Counted from the stretch's first letter, positions 29,041 through 39,334 are shown. The stretch is 64,000 nucleotides of DNA from Vibrio sp. 10N.261.45.E2 (GCF_002875705.1 NZ_MCZZ01000142.1:1-64000); one strand, 5' to 3'. Notes: a model not told the origin generated them from the letters alone. A program made the numbers and translations.

Positions 29041-30149
29041 TGAAACAAAGAAAAATAGTACATATACTCATTGACAATGCCTCTCGACTTGATTTTTTCC
29101 AACGAGTTCTTAACAATGAAAACACTACGCCCTCTTGTGTATTTCATTCGAATATCTATTCCTATGTGCTAGCAAAAACAAAAAAATATCCTGGTAGCCA
29201 TATTTTACTTAGACAAAGTAAAGTTAAGAAAAACACAGCACAATCGAGCATAGAAGAGATTAAGGGACAGAGAGAATATCAATACGGTATTAATATAAGT
29301 AACTTTAAAAAATTAGTAGAATCAAGTGATGAACTATGGGTATTCTCAGGATTTCAATACGTTGCTTTAGAAATAAAGACTACACATCATAATATTCGTT
29401 ACTTTGAAATAGCTAATTTCCCCAATAAATACCAGTCAAGTTATACAGGGGTAAATGCGGACGCAGATCATCATAATAAAATAGAAGAATTACGAACAAC
29501 TCATACTGTGACGCCTAGAGAAATAGAACTGCTAAAAACACAACTACTCACTTTTCGTCCGCCACACGTTGACTCCTCAATCCTAAGTAAAGCTCTAGAA
29601 CAGTTTGTGAACCTGATAGGCTTTCATTGCCTAAAAACGACAGCTCCCCATTCATCACCATTGCAACAACTACAAAAAGCTATTGAGATCCATCGAGTTA
29701 GAAAGGTTATTCATAAGCATAAGCACTTACAACGTCCAAGTAACTTCAATTTATTCATAGGACAAGTAGCACAAGATTCGCAAACCCTATTTCAATCCAA
29801 TACAAATGCTATTGATTCAATTAAAAAAGCACACCAAGACTCAGAATCAAAAGGACTTCCTCTTATCGTACGGCTTCACCCAGGAGAAAAACAACTCTGC
29901 GTAATACAAGAACAAATCCGTTTTTGCAAACAAGAAGGCATCCTCATTTACAACCAAGGAGCTTTACTGGAAAGCGTTCTTCAAAGTGAGCATATATATA
30001 CAATAAACTCCACTGGAGGGTTACATTCTTTACTCCTTGAAAAACCAGTAACCCTTTATGGAAACAGTTTTTATCAAGGTTGGAAAGCCAGTGATGTCGT
30101 CCTTTATCACCAACATTTACTTCAAGAATTACACTCTCCTAACTCATAA
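29040..30149 (+). CDS. KpsC/KpsS-like capsule synthesis protein
   Basis: A cytoplasmic protein of 369 residues. The C-terminal part has the pattern of the capsule-synthesis (Capsule_synth) family: FIGQVAQDSQ (about residue 240), RLHPGEK (about 279) and INSTGGLHSLLLEKPVTLYG (about 322-341). In KpsC and KpsS, related segments belong to beta-Kdo transferases that build the Kdo linker of group 2 capsules. The N-terminal half is not recognisable. Whether this one transfers Kdo is an inference. It is coupled to the gene before it by TAATG and followed after 12 nt by a methyltransferase. Confidence 0.6.
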   Translation: MKQRKIVHILIDNASRLDFFQRVLNNENTTPSCVFHSNIYSYVLAKTKKYPGSHILLRQSKVKKNTAQSSIEEIKGQREYQYGINISNFKKLVESSDELWVFSGFQYVALEIKTTHHNIRYFEIANFPNKYQSSYTGVNADADHHNKIEELRTTHTVTPREIELLKTQLLTFRPPHVDSSILSKALEQFVNLIGFHCLKTTAPHSSPLQQLQKAIEIHRVRKVIHKHKHLQRPSNFNLFIGQVAQDSQTLFQSNTNAIDSIKKAHQDSESKGLPLIVRLHPGEKQLCVIQEQIRFCKQEGILIYNQGALLESVLQSEHIYTINSTGGLHSLLLEKPVTLYGNSFYQGWKASDVVLYHQHLLQELHSPNS

Positions 30150-30161
30150 AAGGAAACAATA

Positions 30162-30875
30162 GTGAACTTAATAACTACATCCACTAAAGTTGGGGATAAT
30201 GCTCAACTTTCATTTAAAAAAGTGGCGCTACTAGATATCCGACGACACTCAATCCCTGAACTATGCAAAGATAAACGAGTTTTAGTGATTGGCTGTGTAG
30301 ATATGATTGATATGCTCTCTATGCAAAAGTACATAGAACAAGGAGAGCATCAATTCCACAATATATCCCAAAAGGCTAGCTATACAGCTGGGCTTGATAT
30401 CAATAAAAAGGGCATTAAATTACTGCAAGAAAAAGGATACCATGTTGATTATTGCGATATATTCAATGATCAAAGCAAGTACCTAGAAGAAGAGTATGAT
30501 TATGTCGTTTTATCTCATGTAATAGAGCATGTGGTTGATCTAACAGGCTTCATAAAGAAAACAATGAGCATTGTAAAAACCAAAAAAGTTATCTTTGCAG
30601 TACCAAATGCATACAATATAAAACATGCGCTTCCCGCTCTATTACTACAACGAGAAAAAGTCAGTAATGACCACTATTACACTTTTACACCAATCACCTT
30701 TGTAAAACTTATCGAAGGATTGAATTTTGAAGTAAAGGAACTCTATTTTGATCAAGATAGAAGGCTGAAATCAGGTAAAAAACACCGCTTACTGGGAACA
30801 TTATGGTCACTAGTAAAATCAAAGTTATTCAAACACAGTGGTGATATTATTTTAGTTGCTCAATATAAATATTAA
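30162..30875 (+). CDS. class I SAM-dependent methyltransferase
   Basis: A 237-residue protein with the Rossmann pattern of methyltransferase type 11/23: motif I is altered to VLVIGCVDM (near residue 41), an acidic residue ends strand 2 (AGLDINKKG), and YDYVVLSHVIEHV is the motif-IV region. It probably methylates a sugar or lipid-linked glycan, judged only from its position. The start is GTG with AGGAAA 8 nt upstream. Its 3' end overlaps the convergent flippase gene by 4 nt. Confidence 0.75.
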   Translation: MNLITTSTKVGDNAQLSFKKVALLDIRRHSIPELCKDKRVLVIGCVDMIDMLSMQKYIEQGEHQFHNISQKASYTAGLDINKKGIKLLQEKGYHVDYCDIFNDQSKYLEEEYDYVVLSHVIEHVVDLTGFIKKTMSIVKTKKVIFAVPNAYNIKHALPALLLQREKVSNDHYYTFTPITFVKLIEGLNFEVKELYFDQDRRLKSGKKHRLLGTLWSLVKSKLFKHSGDIILVAQYKY

Positions 30876-32107
30876 CTTTTGTTTACGCCACTCTGAAACT
30901 TATATGCAAAATAAGCAGTAAATAAAGTATAAATGGTTTTACCTCCAATCGAGGCTAACACAGCCCCCCATACTCCATAGTTAATAGTTAACACAGCGAG
31001 TAAAACAAAAACGAAAAGTGCGGACATAACTGTCGAAATGGTAATATAGCCTAATTTATTTTGGGCTATTAAAAAGCTCTCAGTCCAACCACAAAAAGCC
31101 GCAGGAATCAGAAGCAATGAGCTATAAACCAGTAATTCATGAAAAGGAACATACTCACCGCCAAATAACGTCATAATTTTTTCACTGAAAATAAAGATAA
31201 TCATGACACCAAACAACATGGTAACGGCAGGAAAAACTGCACCCGCATAACATAACTTCAATACTGCTTTTGAATCTTTAAGGCTCACCGCTTTGGTAAA
31301 GCGAGGTAATAGTAATATTCTTGCACCAACAACCACAAAGAAAAAAACATTCATTAAACGAGCAATAACTCCCATCACTGCAATACTCTTATCATCTAAC
31401 CAAAATGAAGAGAAAGGCAGTGCCAGATGAGTAACCGCAAGACCAAGAGACATGATAGATAGGTATGGTAATGTACTTTTGAATGTCTTATTTAACTCCG
31501 TAACTGACATTCGACTAAAGCCTATAGCACCTATTTTAATTAAATATCCTAATGCAATAACTAGCGTCACTACAACACTAAAAAGATACAATTCAATAAG
31601 AGAATATGCAGGTATAGTCAGCACTAATACAACAAACAGAAAGGGTTGTAACACAAATTGAAAAAACGCCCCTAAAGGGGCCTTATTGTGAGCTTGAAAT
31701 ATAGCAATTGTTAAATAAAACAACGACATTGCGTATATTTCAAATAAACCCAATCTAACAGTAAAGTCAAGCAGCCTAACTAACACCCCAAAATACAATC
31801 CAGAACAGAGCAACGAACCCAATAAGGAAAGTATAAAAACAGCAGAAATGGAACAGTATTTTTCTTTTAAGTCATCGCTGGCGGCAATATTCTTTACGAG
31901 TAATCGCCCCCCTCCCAATGTCGCTACTTGCGATAAAAAAACAAGAATGCCGAGAGAGATAAAATATCGTCCAATGAGCTCTGGTTGATATAAGCGAACC
32001 AGTAATAGGTTGACCAATAAAGCCCCGATTGCACCTGTAACCTTAAGGGAACCAAGTTGAATTCCCTGCTTAATCAATCCACTCGGCTTACTTACACCAT
32101 TATTCAC
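30872..32107 (-). CDS. Wzx-like oligosaccharide flippase (MOP superfamily)
   Basis: A 411-residue inner-membrane protein with about 12 helices and the early LVNLLLVRLYQPELIGRYFI segment typical of polysaccharide-exporting MOP proteins. It would move lipid-linked sugar units across the membrane. The start is GTG at 32107, overlapping the TAG stop of the preceding transferase (TAGTG), with GATAGGG upstream. In a locus that also holds Wzm/Wzt, this suggests a second, flippase-dependent glycan or a lipid-linked precursor. Confidence 0.82.
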   Translation of the reverse strand: MNNGVSKPSGLIKQGIQLGSLKVTGAIGALLVNLLLVRLYQPELIGRYFISLGILVFLSQVATLGGGRLLVKNIAASDDLKEKYCSISAVFILSLLGSLLCSGLYFGVLVRLLDFTVRLGLFEIYAMSLFYLTIAIFQAHNKAPLGAFFQFVLQPFLFVVLVLTIPAYSLIELYLFSVVVTLVIALGYLIKIGAIGFSRMSVTELNKTFKSTLPYLSIMSLGLAVTHLALPFSSFWLDDKSIAVMGVIARLMNVFFFVVVGARILLLPRFTKAVSLKDSKAVLKLCYAGAVFPAVTMLFGVMIIFIFSEKIMTLFGGEYVPFHELLVYSSLLLIPAAFCGWTESFLIAQNKLGYITISTVMSALFVFVLLAVLTINYGVWGAVLASIGGKTIYTLFTAYFAYKFQSGVNKS

Positions 32108-32652
32108 TAAACCCTATCTCCAGAACCCTTACCTGAAACTGTCTGTAGAATATAAATAAAATAGAGTTTTACTGAGAGCGTTTGAATCATTGTTTGATCC
32201 CATTCCGCGAGCTTTTTCGGTGTAGACATATCGATATCATTGATTTGAGCCAACCCCGTAACACCAGGCCTTACCGCCAGCACGCCTCTCGATTCTCTCT
32301 CATCGATGAGTTCTTGCTGGTTGAATAAGCATGGTCGCGGGCCAACCAGACTCATTTCGCCTTTCAGAACGTTGTATAACTGTGGTAGTTCATCCAGCTT
32401 AGTCTTATGTAAGAAACCACCCAATTTAGTCACTGAACTAGCCCCCACCAAGTGAGTTGCCACTGACTGTGTTTCTACCGGCATAGTGCGGAATTTCACT
32501 AAAGTAAATGGCTTTTTGTTACGCCCTACCCGAGTCTGAAAAAAGACGGGAGAACCGGTATCAAAATATCCGATGATGCAAATGACGAGAAATATTGGCC
32601 AAAGGAACAGTAGGCCAAAGAAAGCAAAAAAGAAATCTAACAAACGAATCAA
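32107..32652 (-). CDS. small initiating sugar-phosphate transferase, copy 1
   Basis: A single-helix PglC/WreU-type phosphoglycosyl transferase of 181 residues. It has an N-terminal re-entrant helix ([17 protein letters not shown]), [27 protein letters not shown] and [12 protein letters not shown]. An open frame extends 32 codons upstream, but the paralogue at 39335-39880 starts with TTG at exactly this point, and the upstream DNA is intergenic in that copy, so I use TTG at 32652. It differs from copy 2 at few positions, mostly near the C-terminus. Upstream lies a broken epimerase copy. Confidence 0.85.
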   Translation of the reverse strand: MIRLLDFFFAFFGLLFLWPIFLVICIIGYFDTGSPVFFQTRVGRNKKPFTLVKFRTMPVETQSVATHLVGASSVTKLGGFLHKTKLDELPQLYNVLKGEMSLVGPRPCLFNQQELIDERESRGVLAVRPGVTGLAQINDIDMSTPKKLAEWDQTMIQTLSVKLYFIYILQTVSGKGSGDRV

Positions 32653-32765
32653 AATGTATGCCTTATTAAAATTCAGATTGGATGAATATGGGTATGAGAT
32701 AATTGGTATTAATAGAGTAGCTAAAAGCTTGGTACAAAAGAACGTCACGTGTCACTCAAAACATA

Positions 32766-33000
32766 TCAATGTGACTTCAAGTATGCTTCTACCGTTCTTT
32801 TAATCCCCTCTTCGAAAGACACTGGAGGTTGCCACAGATTCTTTGAGCTATGTGCTGTTTATTTAAAACTGATGAACCAGCTTGTATCCAAGACATTGGA
32901 ATAGGCAAAAGCCTCGGCGCCTTACCCATTGATTGAGCAATAGTCCGCATTAACTGAGTAGTCGACACATCATGATCATCAGAAGCTAAGAAGGTATAGC
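32766..33000 (-). pseudogene. truncated NAD-dependent epimerase, remnant copy
   Basis: About 235 nt that align with the last quarter of the intact epimerase gene at 39998-40942. The final codons (...TVEAYLKSH-stop) are intact, but an internal stretch corresponding to NLQVEIGLTKDILGW has been lost and everything 5' of about 33000 is missing. It sits upstream of transferase copy 1 just as the intact gene sits upstream of copy 2. The break ends at a hairpin at 33000-33033. Confidence 0.85.
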
Positions 33001-33033
33001 CAAGAGAAGCTCTACAAAGAGCTTTTCTCTTGG
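33000..33033. repeat. hairpin at the pseudogene break
   Basis: CCAAGAGAAGCTCT and AGAGCTTTTCTCTTGG pair with a 2-nt bulge and short loop. There is no T run on the minus strand, so it is a doubtful terminator for the cysN operon. Confidence 0.4.
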
Positions 33034-33179
33034 GGATAACGTAAAAGCAACGATGATTAAAAGATAATGATAGCCAAAGAGCAAATACTTAGCTAAAAAG
33101 AGATATAACCTTTTTGGAAACAAGCCCCCTTACCTAAGGCTAGTGGTCAAATTCAGTGTGCTACTGCTACCTTATGAAG

Positions 33180-34589
33180 TTACACCTTTGCGCAGCCCCA
33201 CTCAGGAAAATGCTTGCGAACATAAGCATTTAGATCTTTCTCAGATTGAGAGTACACACGACTTTCTTCTGTTTTCTCACCGGATATGGAGAAAATCATA
33301 CCAGCACCTACAGTCACGTTGTTGTGGCGGTCAATTACAATGAATGAGCCTGTTTGTGGTAGTGTTTGGTAAGTATCCACCGCGATCTTATCGGTCAATG
33401 TAATCTCAGACAGTGCAATCTCGTTAAGATCAAGTGTCTCACTCTCTTCAGCGTGCTGTTCAAGAGTATTGACATCGATCTTATGAGGGATGCCCGTCAC
33501 TTTACCTAAGCACGATTTGGTCGCAAATTTAAATATGTACTCTTTGTGCGTACGCATTGGGTTCTCACCCATCCATACTACATTAGCATTTATTTTATTC
33601 GTAACTATAGGCTCGTGACCGTTATGCACTAGCATATCACCACGTGACACATCAATTTCATCTTCCAGAATCAACGTGATCGCTTGACCAGGATGAGCGG
33701 TACCTAGCTCACCATCAAAGGTATAAATAGACTTTACGCGTGAGCTCTTGCCTGATGGCAGCGCTGTCACCTCATCGCCCACTTGCACCAGGCCAGACGT
33801 GAGCGTGCCACAGAAACCACGGAAGTTTAGGTTGGGGCGATTCACGTATTGCACTGGAAAGCGCATGTGGTCAAGGTCTTTATCTTGGTCAATTTTAACG
33901 GTTTCAAGCAGCTTCATCAGCGTTGCACCTGGATACCAATCCATCGCTTCACTTGGTTTCACCACGTTGTCGCCGTTAAGGGCTGAAATCGGCACAAAAC
34001 GTATATCATCGATGTTGAAGTTCTTCGCCATTTCACGGTAATCGGCTTTAATCTTCTTATACACATCTTGACTGTATTCCATCAAGTCCATCTTGTTAAT
34101 GGCTACAATGATGTGTTTAATACCCAGCAAACTGCAAATGTAACTGTGGCGACGAGTTTGCGTTTGAATGCCGTAACGAGCATCCACCATGACAATCGCT
34201 AAATCACAGGTAGAAGCACCTGTCACCATGTTACGTGTGTACTGCTCGTGTCCTGGAGTATCAGCGATGATGAACTTACGTTTATCCGTTGAGAAATAAC
34301 GGTATGCTACATCGATAGTAATGCCCTGCTCTCGCTCTGATTGCAGACCATCAACTAAAAGAGCCAAATCGAAATCGCCATCGGTGGTGTTAAACTTCTG
34401 AGAGTCTTTCTCAATCGCCACCATTTGATCTTCGTAAATCAATTTTGAATCGTAAAGCAAACGACCAATCAATGTAGATTTACCATCATCAACGTTACCA
34501 CAAGTCAAAAAACGTAATAAATCTTTGTTTTCATGGACTTTAAGATACGCTTCGATGTCCGTTGCGATTAGCTCTGAGCTGTGAGACAT
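33180..34589 (-). CDS. cysN: sulfate adenylyltransferase subunit 1 (GTPase)
   Basis: The EF-Tu-like GTPase partner of CysD; GTP hydrolysis drives formation of adenylyl sulfate (APS) from ATP and sulfate. It has 469 residues with GNVDDGKSTLIGRL (P-loop, about 32-40), DTPGHEQY and NKMDLM. It has no fused APS-kinase domain; cysC is separate. It is the last gene of the sulfate operon, 142 nt after the DHH gene, a gap large enough for its own promoter. The gene order here (permease-cysD-cysC-DHH-cysN) is unusual, since cysD and cysN are normally adjacent. Confidence 0.95.
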   Translation of the reverse strand: MSHSSELIATDIEAYLKVHENKDLLRFLTCGNVDDGKSTLIGRLLYDSKLIYEDQMVAIEKDSQKFNTTDGDFDLALLVDGLQSEREQGITIDVAYRYFSTDKRKFIIADTPGHEQYTRNMVTGASTCDLAIVMVDARYGIQTQTRRHSYICSLLGIKHIIVAINKMDLMEYSQDVYKKIKADYREMAKNFNIDDIRFVPISALNGDNVVKPSEAMDWYPGATLMKLLETVKIDQDKDLDHMRFPVQYVNRPNLNFRGFCGTLTSGLVQVGDEVTALPSGKSSRVKSIYTFDGELGTAHPGQAITLILEDEIDVSRGDMLVHNGHEPIVTNKINANVVWMGENPMRTHKEYIFKFATKSCLGKVTGIPHKIDVNTLEQHAEESETLDLNEIALSEITLTDKIAVDTYQTLPQTGSFIVIDRHNNVTVGAGMIFSISGEKTEESRVYSQSEKDLNAYVRKHFPEWGCAKV

Positions 34590-34731
34590 TTCGTTCTCCT
34601 AATCTTCTTTTTCAGGCTTCAATGCCCTGTATAATTGGGTTGTCTACTCGAATGCTTTGCACTCTAGAGCATGGGAGCTTTAGCGCCACATTGCAGAAAG
34701 TAGCGGTGTACCTTCCGCAATTACATTTCAT

Positions 34732-35694
34732 TTAATGAGCGTAATACGCTGACAACGTGTAGATGAACTTCTGCTTGTCATCTAACGTTAACGCGTTAAT
34801 GCCTGCAGCTGCTTTACGACCGCCACCGGTTGGAAACGATGAGCAGATGTCATCCGCACCCACACGGTTGTTCAATGGTGCACGCACGCTCACCGTGTAA
34901 TCTTGCTTGCTCGCGTTTAGCGTTAATACTGCATGCGCTAAATCAGGACTTTGATTTGCAAGCTCGTTGCCAAACACACCACTAATGCGCCTTGCCCAGG
35001 CTTCACACGGTAATTCAAACACTTCACATTGCGTGTCCGAGTGAACCGATTTGATGCTCAGCACTTGGTTACGATCTAGCTCATAACCTTTTTTCAGAGT
35101 GTGGTACGGCGAGCTCTCATCATCGAGTAGCGATAACGGGTCAACGTAGGCTGTCAATTGTTGATACAGGTCTGCCGGGTCAATGTGCAAATCATTCAGC
35201 GTTGCGCCATAACCGTTATAGTTGATCAAATTGCCCAGCTCTTTTAAGAACTCGGTTTCGGATTCGGTTAAGCTAATCTCTTGTGCTAGCTTATAGGCTG
35301 AAGCAAACAGGTTGTCACCAAACGCGGCCGCAACAGCCCATTTAGCGCACTGTCCACCTAGCCGATCATTAATCAGTAAACTGGTGCACACTTCTGCATC
35401 CAAAGTAATTAGTACCTCTAGGCTGTCTGACTGTGGGATATCGCCACTGCGGTGATGGTCGCAATAAAACACTTTCACATTATTTTGCAAAAGAGCTTCC
35501 AGTTCTGGTAGGTTTTTCTCCATGGATATATCCAGCGCCGTCACTGATTCAGCTTGGTCGATATCCACTTGCTTCAGCAGTTGAATGTCACGTTTCACGC
35601 CGGTAATCAAAGTAGACTCTTTGGGCTCTGCGAATCTAAGTTGCAACAAGGCAATGATGCCATCAGCATCACCGTTAAATACGTCATAATGCAT
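34732..35694 (-). CDS. DHH-family phosphoesterase in the sulfate operon
   Basis: A 320-residue cytoplasmic protein. DHH motifs are visible: motif I FNGDADGI (6-13), motif II region ALDIS (about 48), motif III CDHHRSGD (about 78-85), and a C-terminal DHHA1-like glycine motif TGGGRKAAAGI (about 289). DHH-DHHA1 enzymes of the NrnA type cleave short RNA and the 3'-phosphate of PAP. Placed one base after cysC and before cysN, its likely job is to hydrolyse PAP left after PAPS is used; that is an inference. The usual GGGH is GGGR here. Confidence 0.8.
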   Translation of the reverse strand: MHYDVFNGDADGIIALLQLRFAEPKESTLITGVKRDIQLLKQVDIDQAESVTALDISMEKNLPELEALLQNNVKVFYCDHHRSGDIPQSDSLEVLITLDAEVCTSLLINDRLGGQCAKWAVAAAFGDNLFASAYKLAQEISLTESETEFLKELGNLINYNGYGATLNDLHIDPADLYQQLTAYVDPLSLLDDESSPYHTLKKGYELDRNQVLSIKSVHSDTQCEVFELPCEAWARRISGVFGNELANQSPDLAHAVLTLNASKQDYTVSVRAPLNNRVGADDICSSFPTGGGRKAAAGINALTLDDKQKFIYTLSAYYAH

Positions 35695-36341
35695 TAAGCA
35701 TGCTCCCCTAGTTGTAGATAGCCTCTCTTCTCAAGCTCAGTTACGACAAAATCCGCGCAAGCTTCAATCGATAGCTCAGCCGTATGCAGATGGATTTCAG
35801 GGTTTACCGGTGCTTGGTATTCTGAGTCGATACCTGTGAAGTGTTTAATCTCACCGGCACGTGCTTTCTTGTAGAGCCCTTTAGGGTCACGAGCTTCACA
35901 CACATCTAGCGGTGTATCGACAAACACTTCAAGAAATTCGCCTTCAGTTACTAATTCACGCACTTGTTGGCGGTCAGAGAGAAATGGAGAAATAAATGCG
36001 GTTAACACAATATTACCAGCATCAACAAACAGCTTCGCCACCTCACCGATACGGCGGATGTTTTCAACGCGGTCTGTATCTGAAAAACCTAAATCTTTAT
36101 TAAGGCCATGGCGCACATTATCACCATCAAGTAGGTAACTGTGATTACCTATTTGCAACAGTTTACTTTCCACTGCATTGGCGACGGTAGATTTGCCTGA
36201 GCCACTTAAACCAGTGAACCAAAGTATGACAGGCTTTTGCCCTTTTTGAGCCACACGGTCTTGATGGGTCACCGTTGAGTTATGCCACACGACATCATCA
36301 CTCACGGAGTCATTGTTTTTACGTTGGTATGGAGTCGTCAT
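35694..36341 (-). CDS. cysC: adenylylsulfate kinase
   Basis: Phosphorylates APS to PAPS, the sulfate donor for both assimilation and sulfotransferases. It has 215 residues, with P-loop GLSGSGKST (about 44-52), [15 protein letters not shown], and FISPFLSDR with the conserved serine. It is 6 nt after cysD and overlaps the DHH gene by one base (TAATG). Confidence 0.95.
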   Translation of the reverse strand: MTTPYQRKNNDSVSDDVVWHNSTVTHQDRVAQKGQKPVILWFTGLSGSGKSTVANAVESKLLQIGNHSYLLDGDNVRHGLNKDLGFSDTDRVENIRRIGEVAKLFVDAGNIVLTAFISPFLSDRQQVRELVTEGEFLEVFVDTPLDVCEARDPKGLYKKARAGEIKHFTGIDSEYQAPVNPEIHLHTAELSIEACADFVVTELEKRGYLQLGEHA

Positions 36342-36347
36342 AACAGT

Positions 36348-37262
36348 TTAGAAATACCCTTCGCGTTTCTTCTTCTCCATTGAACCAGAAGAATCATGAT
36401 CAATGGCACGTCCCTGGCGTTCAGAAGTTGTGGTTAGTAGCATCTCTTGGATAATTTCTGGTAGCGTCGCGGCTTCAGACTCTACCGCACCCGTCAACGG
36501 GTAGCAGCCAAGCGTACGGAAGCGAACCATCTTCTCTTCAATCACTTCGCCTTCTTTGAGCTCCATGCGCTCATCGTCTTTCATTATGAGCATACCGTCA
36601 CGCTTAATCACTGGACGCTTAGCCGCTAAATACAACCCTGGAATTTCGATGTTCTCTAGGTAAATGTACTGCCAGATATCCAGTTCAGTCCAATTTGATA
36701 GAGGGAACACACGAATGCTCTCGCCTTTATTTACCTTGCCGTTATACACATTCCATAGCTCAGGACGTTGGTTCTTTGGATCCCAGCGATGATGCTCATC
36801 GCGGAAGGAATAGACACGCTCTTTGGCGCGAGACTTTTCTTCATCACGGCGTGCGCCTCCAAATGCAGCATCAAAGCCATGCTTGTCTAGAGCTTGCTTC
36901 AAGCCTTGAGTTTTCATGATGTCAGTATGTACGGAGCTGCCATGGACAAATGGGCTGATGTCCATCTTTACCCCTTCAGGGTTTTGATACACAATCAACT
37001 TCATACTTACTTTTTCCGCCATATAGTCACGAAACTGAATCATTTCTTTAAACTTCCACGTGGTATCTACGTGCATTAATGGGAACGGAGGCGTAGCTGG
37101 CGCAAATGCTTTTTGTGCTAGGTGGAGCATCACCGAAGAATCTTTACCGACAGAATATAGCATTACCGGGTTATCAAACTCAGCGGCAACCTCACGCATA
37201 ATATGAATAGACTCAGCTTCTAATTGCTTTAGATGAGTCATACGCTCTGAAGAAATATTCAT
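36348..37262 (-). CDS. cysD: sulfate adenylyltransferase subunit 2
   Basis: The ATP-pyrophosphatase subunit that makes APS. It has 304 residues, with the PP-loop [14 protein letters not shown] near residue 40 and [16 protein letters not shown] near residue 140. The open frame extends 25 codons further upstream into the permease gene; I use the ATG at 37260-37262 because it gives the normal length and AAGGA lies 10 nt before it. It lies 17 nt after the SLC13 permease. Confidence 0.95.
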   Translation of the reverse strand: MNISSERMTHLKQLEAESIHIMREVAAEFDNPVMLYSVGKDSSVMLHLAQKAFAPATPPFPLMHVDTTWKFKEMIQFRDYMAEKVSMKLIVYQNPEGVKMDISPFVHGSSVHTDIMKTQGLKQALDKHGFDAAFGGARRDEEKSRAKERVYSFRDEHHRWDPKNQRPELWNVYNGKVNKGESIRVFPLSNWTELDIWQYIYLENIEIPGLYLAAKRPVIKRDGMLIMKDDERMELKEGEVIEEKMVRFRTLGCYPLTGAVESEAATLPEIIQEMLLTTTSERQGRAIDHDSSGSMEKKKREGYF

Positions 37263-37279
37263 TTCAAAGAAGTCCTTAA

Positions 37280-39019
37280 TTACAATCCAATAAAGGCAGG
37301 TATTGCGGTTAACACAATCACGCCATAAAGCAGGCACATCGGTACGCCTACTTTCACAAAATCTTGCAGCTTATACTGCCCCGCATTAAACACCATCAAG
37401 TTAGTTTGGTAACCGTACGGGCTAATAAAACTGGCGCTAGCACCAAACGCTACTGCGAGTATATACGCTTGAGGGTTTGCAGATAAACTCGAAGCCAATT
37501 CGATTCCAATAGGAAGTACGAGTGCAGCCGCCGCATTGTTAGTGACCAACTCTGTCATTAACCACGCCAACAAATAAACAACAATCAAGCCAGTAAGTGG
37601 AGTAAACAAATAATCATATGAATGAACCATTGTTTCTAACCCACCCAAAGCACCACTATTCGTTAAAGCCTGAGACAAGAGCAGGGCGGAGGATATAATT
37701 AACCAAATATTTTTAGGCAAACGCTGTAGAGCCTCATTAGCCGTTAAACACCCAGACAACAAAAGTGCACCTAATAATATCAACATCACTTTAAAAAGAG
37801 ACACAACACCTAACGCCGCCAACAAGATAGAACCGAGAAACCCAACAACAGTCAGCTTTTCTCTCCAACCACTTAAGCACTGATCCGTTTCAACTTCGCT
37901 CAATAAATAAAAATTCTTACGGATATTATTTCTTGAATAGTGATCGTTTCCCACTGCAAGCACTAAGTAGTCACCGGCCTCAAGCGTCACCTCACCAAGC
38001 TTGCCTGACAACGCCACTCCATCACGTTTAATCGCAACGACAGCAGCATCAAACAAAGCACGAAAACCTGAATGCTTAAGTGTTTTTCCGACCAAGTTAC
38101 TTTCCGGCTTAATAACCACTTCGGAGAGGTTATCGAGAGGTAAGCCACTATTACTCGCAAACAAAGAAAGGCCATTGAACTCCCTTAGTATCGTGATCTT
38201 CTTAACGTCCCCACTAAACAATAAGCGATCATTAGGTGCAATAACCTCCTGAGGAGTCACAGGCGATATCAAGCGCCCCTCTCTCAATATTTCAACCAAA
38301 AATAACGACTCTAAATGTCGAAGACCATTTTGCTCTACAGACTTTCCGATTAGCTCTGAATCTGAAGCGACTTCAGTATCGATAATATAATCACGAATCT
38401 GAACTTGCCCCTTATCGTACTCTGGCAATAATGGGCTTAATGCAAGCAAAAGCGCCCCACAACCCACGACCAAACATAAGCCCACAACGGTAAAGTCGAA
38501 AAACTTCAAACTGGGCAAACCAGAGTCGATAACCAAACTATTAACGATTAAGTTAGTGGACGTTCCAACTAAGGTTAAGGTTCCACCCAGCATGGCAGCA
38601 TAAGAAAGAGGGATAAGTAGTTTACTGGCTTTGTGGTACGGATTGTTTCGGATCGGTGCCAACATAGTGGAAACTACCGCAGTATTGTTCAATATAGCTG
38701 AAGAAAAAGTAGTTAAACTCAATAACCTGAGTAAAGTAGAGCGATAATTAGGTCCAATAACATAGTTGGTAATTACTCTTAGTAGCTTCGTTTTCTCTAA
38801 TGCTACAGAGCAAATAATCAGCAGTATCAAAGTTAATAAACCTATATTTGAAAAGCTTTGGATAACCTGTTCTGTCGTAACCAGAGAGCTAGTAAAAAGC
38901 ACTAACAACAATACACCAAACACTCTATCAGACTGAGATTGAAAGCGTATCAAGCCGCAGATTGTTGCAACAAACAAGCTAAGTACCTGAACAGCAGGAT
39001 TCATGAACCAATCAAGCAA
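37280..39019 (-). CDS. SLC13-family sulfate permease with TrkA-C domains
   Basis: An inner-membrane carrier of 579 residues. Two membrane halves (about 1-185 and 390-579) flank two cytoplasmic RCK_C/TrkA-C domains (about 205-370). The motif [15 protein letters not shown] in the first half and [13 protein letters not shown] in the second correspond to the SNT-type motifs of the family. Position directly before cysD points to sulfate as substrate. The start is TTG at 39019 with GGAG 9 nt upstream; an in-frame ATG follows five codons later. First gene of the sulfate operon. Confidence 0.88.
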   Translation of the reverse strand: MLDWFMNPAVQVLSLFVATICGLIRFQSQSDRVFGVLLLVLFTSSLVTTEQVIQSFSNIGLLTLILLIICSVALEKTKLLRVITNYVIGPNYRSTLLRLLSLTTFSSAILNNTAVVSTMLAPIRNNPYHKASKLLIPLSYAAMLGGTLTLVGTSTNLIVNSLVIDSGLPSLKFFDFTVVGLCLVVGCGALLLALSPLLPEYDKGQVQIRDYIIDTEVASDSELIGKSVEQNGLRHLESLFLVEILREGRLISPVTPQEVIAPNDRLLFSGDVKKITILREFNGLSLFASNSGLPLDNLSEVVIKPESNLVGKTLKHSGFRALFDAAVVAIKRDGVALSGKLGEVTLEAGDYLVLAVGNDHYSRNNIRKNFYLLSEVETDQCLSGWREKLTVVGFLGSILLAALGVVSLFKVMLILLGALLLSGCLTANEALQRLPKNIWLIISSALLLSQALTNSGALGGLETMVHSYDYLFTPLTGLIVVYLLAWLMTELVTNNAAAALVLPIGIELASSLSANPQAYILAVAFGASASFISPYGYQTNLMVFNAGQYKLQDFVKVGVPMCLLYGVIVLTAIPAFIGL

Positions 39020-39334
39020 AACCTATGCTCCAAATAAACAAACTAAGGTATGAGAATACAAACACCAAAGAGAACAACCTATCATGGTGACGTTTAGGGT
39101 TAAGTATAGTGACATTGTAAAACAGGGAAATACAGGCGTCAGCTCACGGCTCTCGTCAACACTGAAATTAGCTAACGAACATTGGCTTTGTTACGTAAAC
39201 TTATGTTTATAATTAAATAATCTACGATCTAATCAGCCACACTCACTACACGTTATAGCCCCTGCCTAAGCCTCGTCAAAATACAAAACTGATTCTAAAA
39301 AACGTCAAAGACAGGCAAGAAAGCAAGAGGCAAA
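39020..39334. other. gap upstream of the sulfate operon, with an IS relic
   Basis: 315 nt between the permease and transferase copy 2. It must hold the operon promoter; a TATACT (minus strand, 39103-39108) is a possible -10. Around 39184-39290 it resembles the left end of the IS5/IS903-type element at 51526. No gene is seen. Confidence 0.5.
39184..39290 (+). mobile_element. relic of an IS5/IS903-type element, left end
   Basis: GGCTTTGTTACGTAA at 39184 matches GGCTTTGTTGCGTAA at 51526, and further in CTACGATCTAATCAGCCAC matches CTACGACCTAATCAGCTAC. No transposase remains. The relic lies beside the right-hand copy of the duplicated module. Confidence 0.55.

Noticed and set aside
32653..32748. 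32-codon N-terminal extension of transferase copy 1
   Set aside because: The paralogue starts with TTG at the equivalent of 32652, and the extension has no counterpart in it.
33000..33033. Hairpin as terminator of the cysN operon
   Set aside because: It is a strong stem but lacks a T run on the minus strand, so it is listed only as a hairpin.
37263..37337. 25-codon N-terminal extension of CysD
   Set aside because: It would overlap the permease gene, lacks family similarity, and the ATG at 37262 has a proper upstream site.
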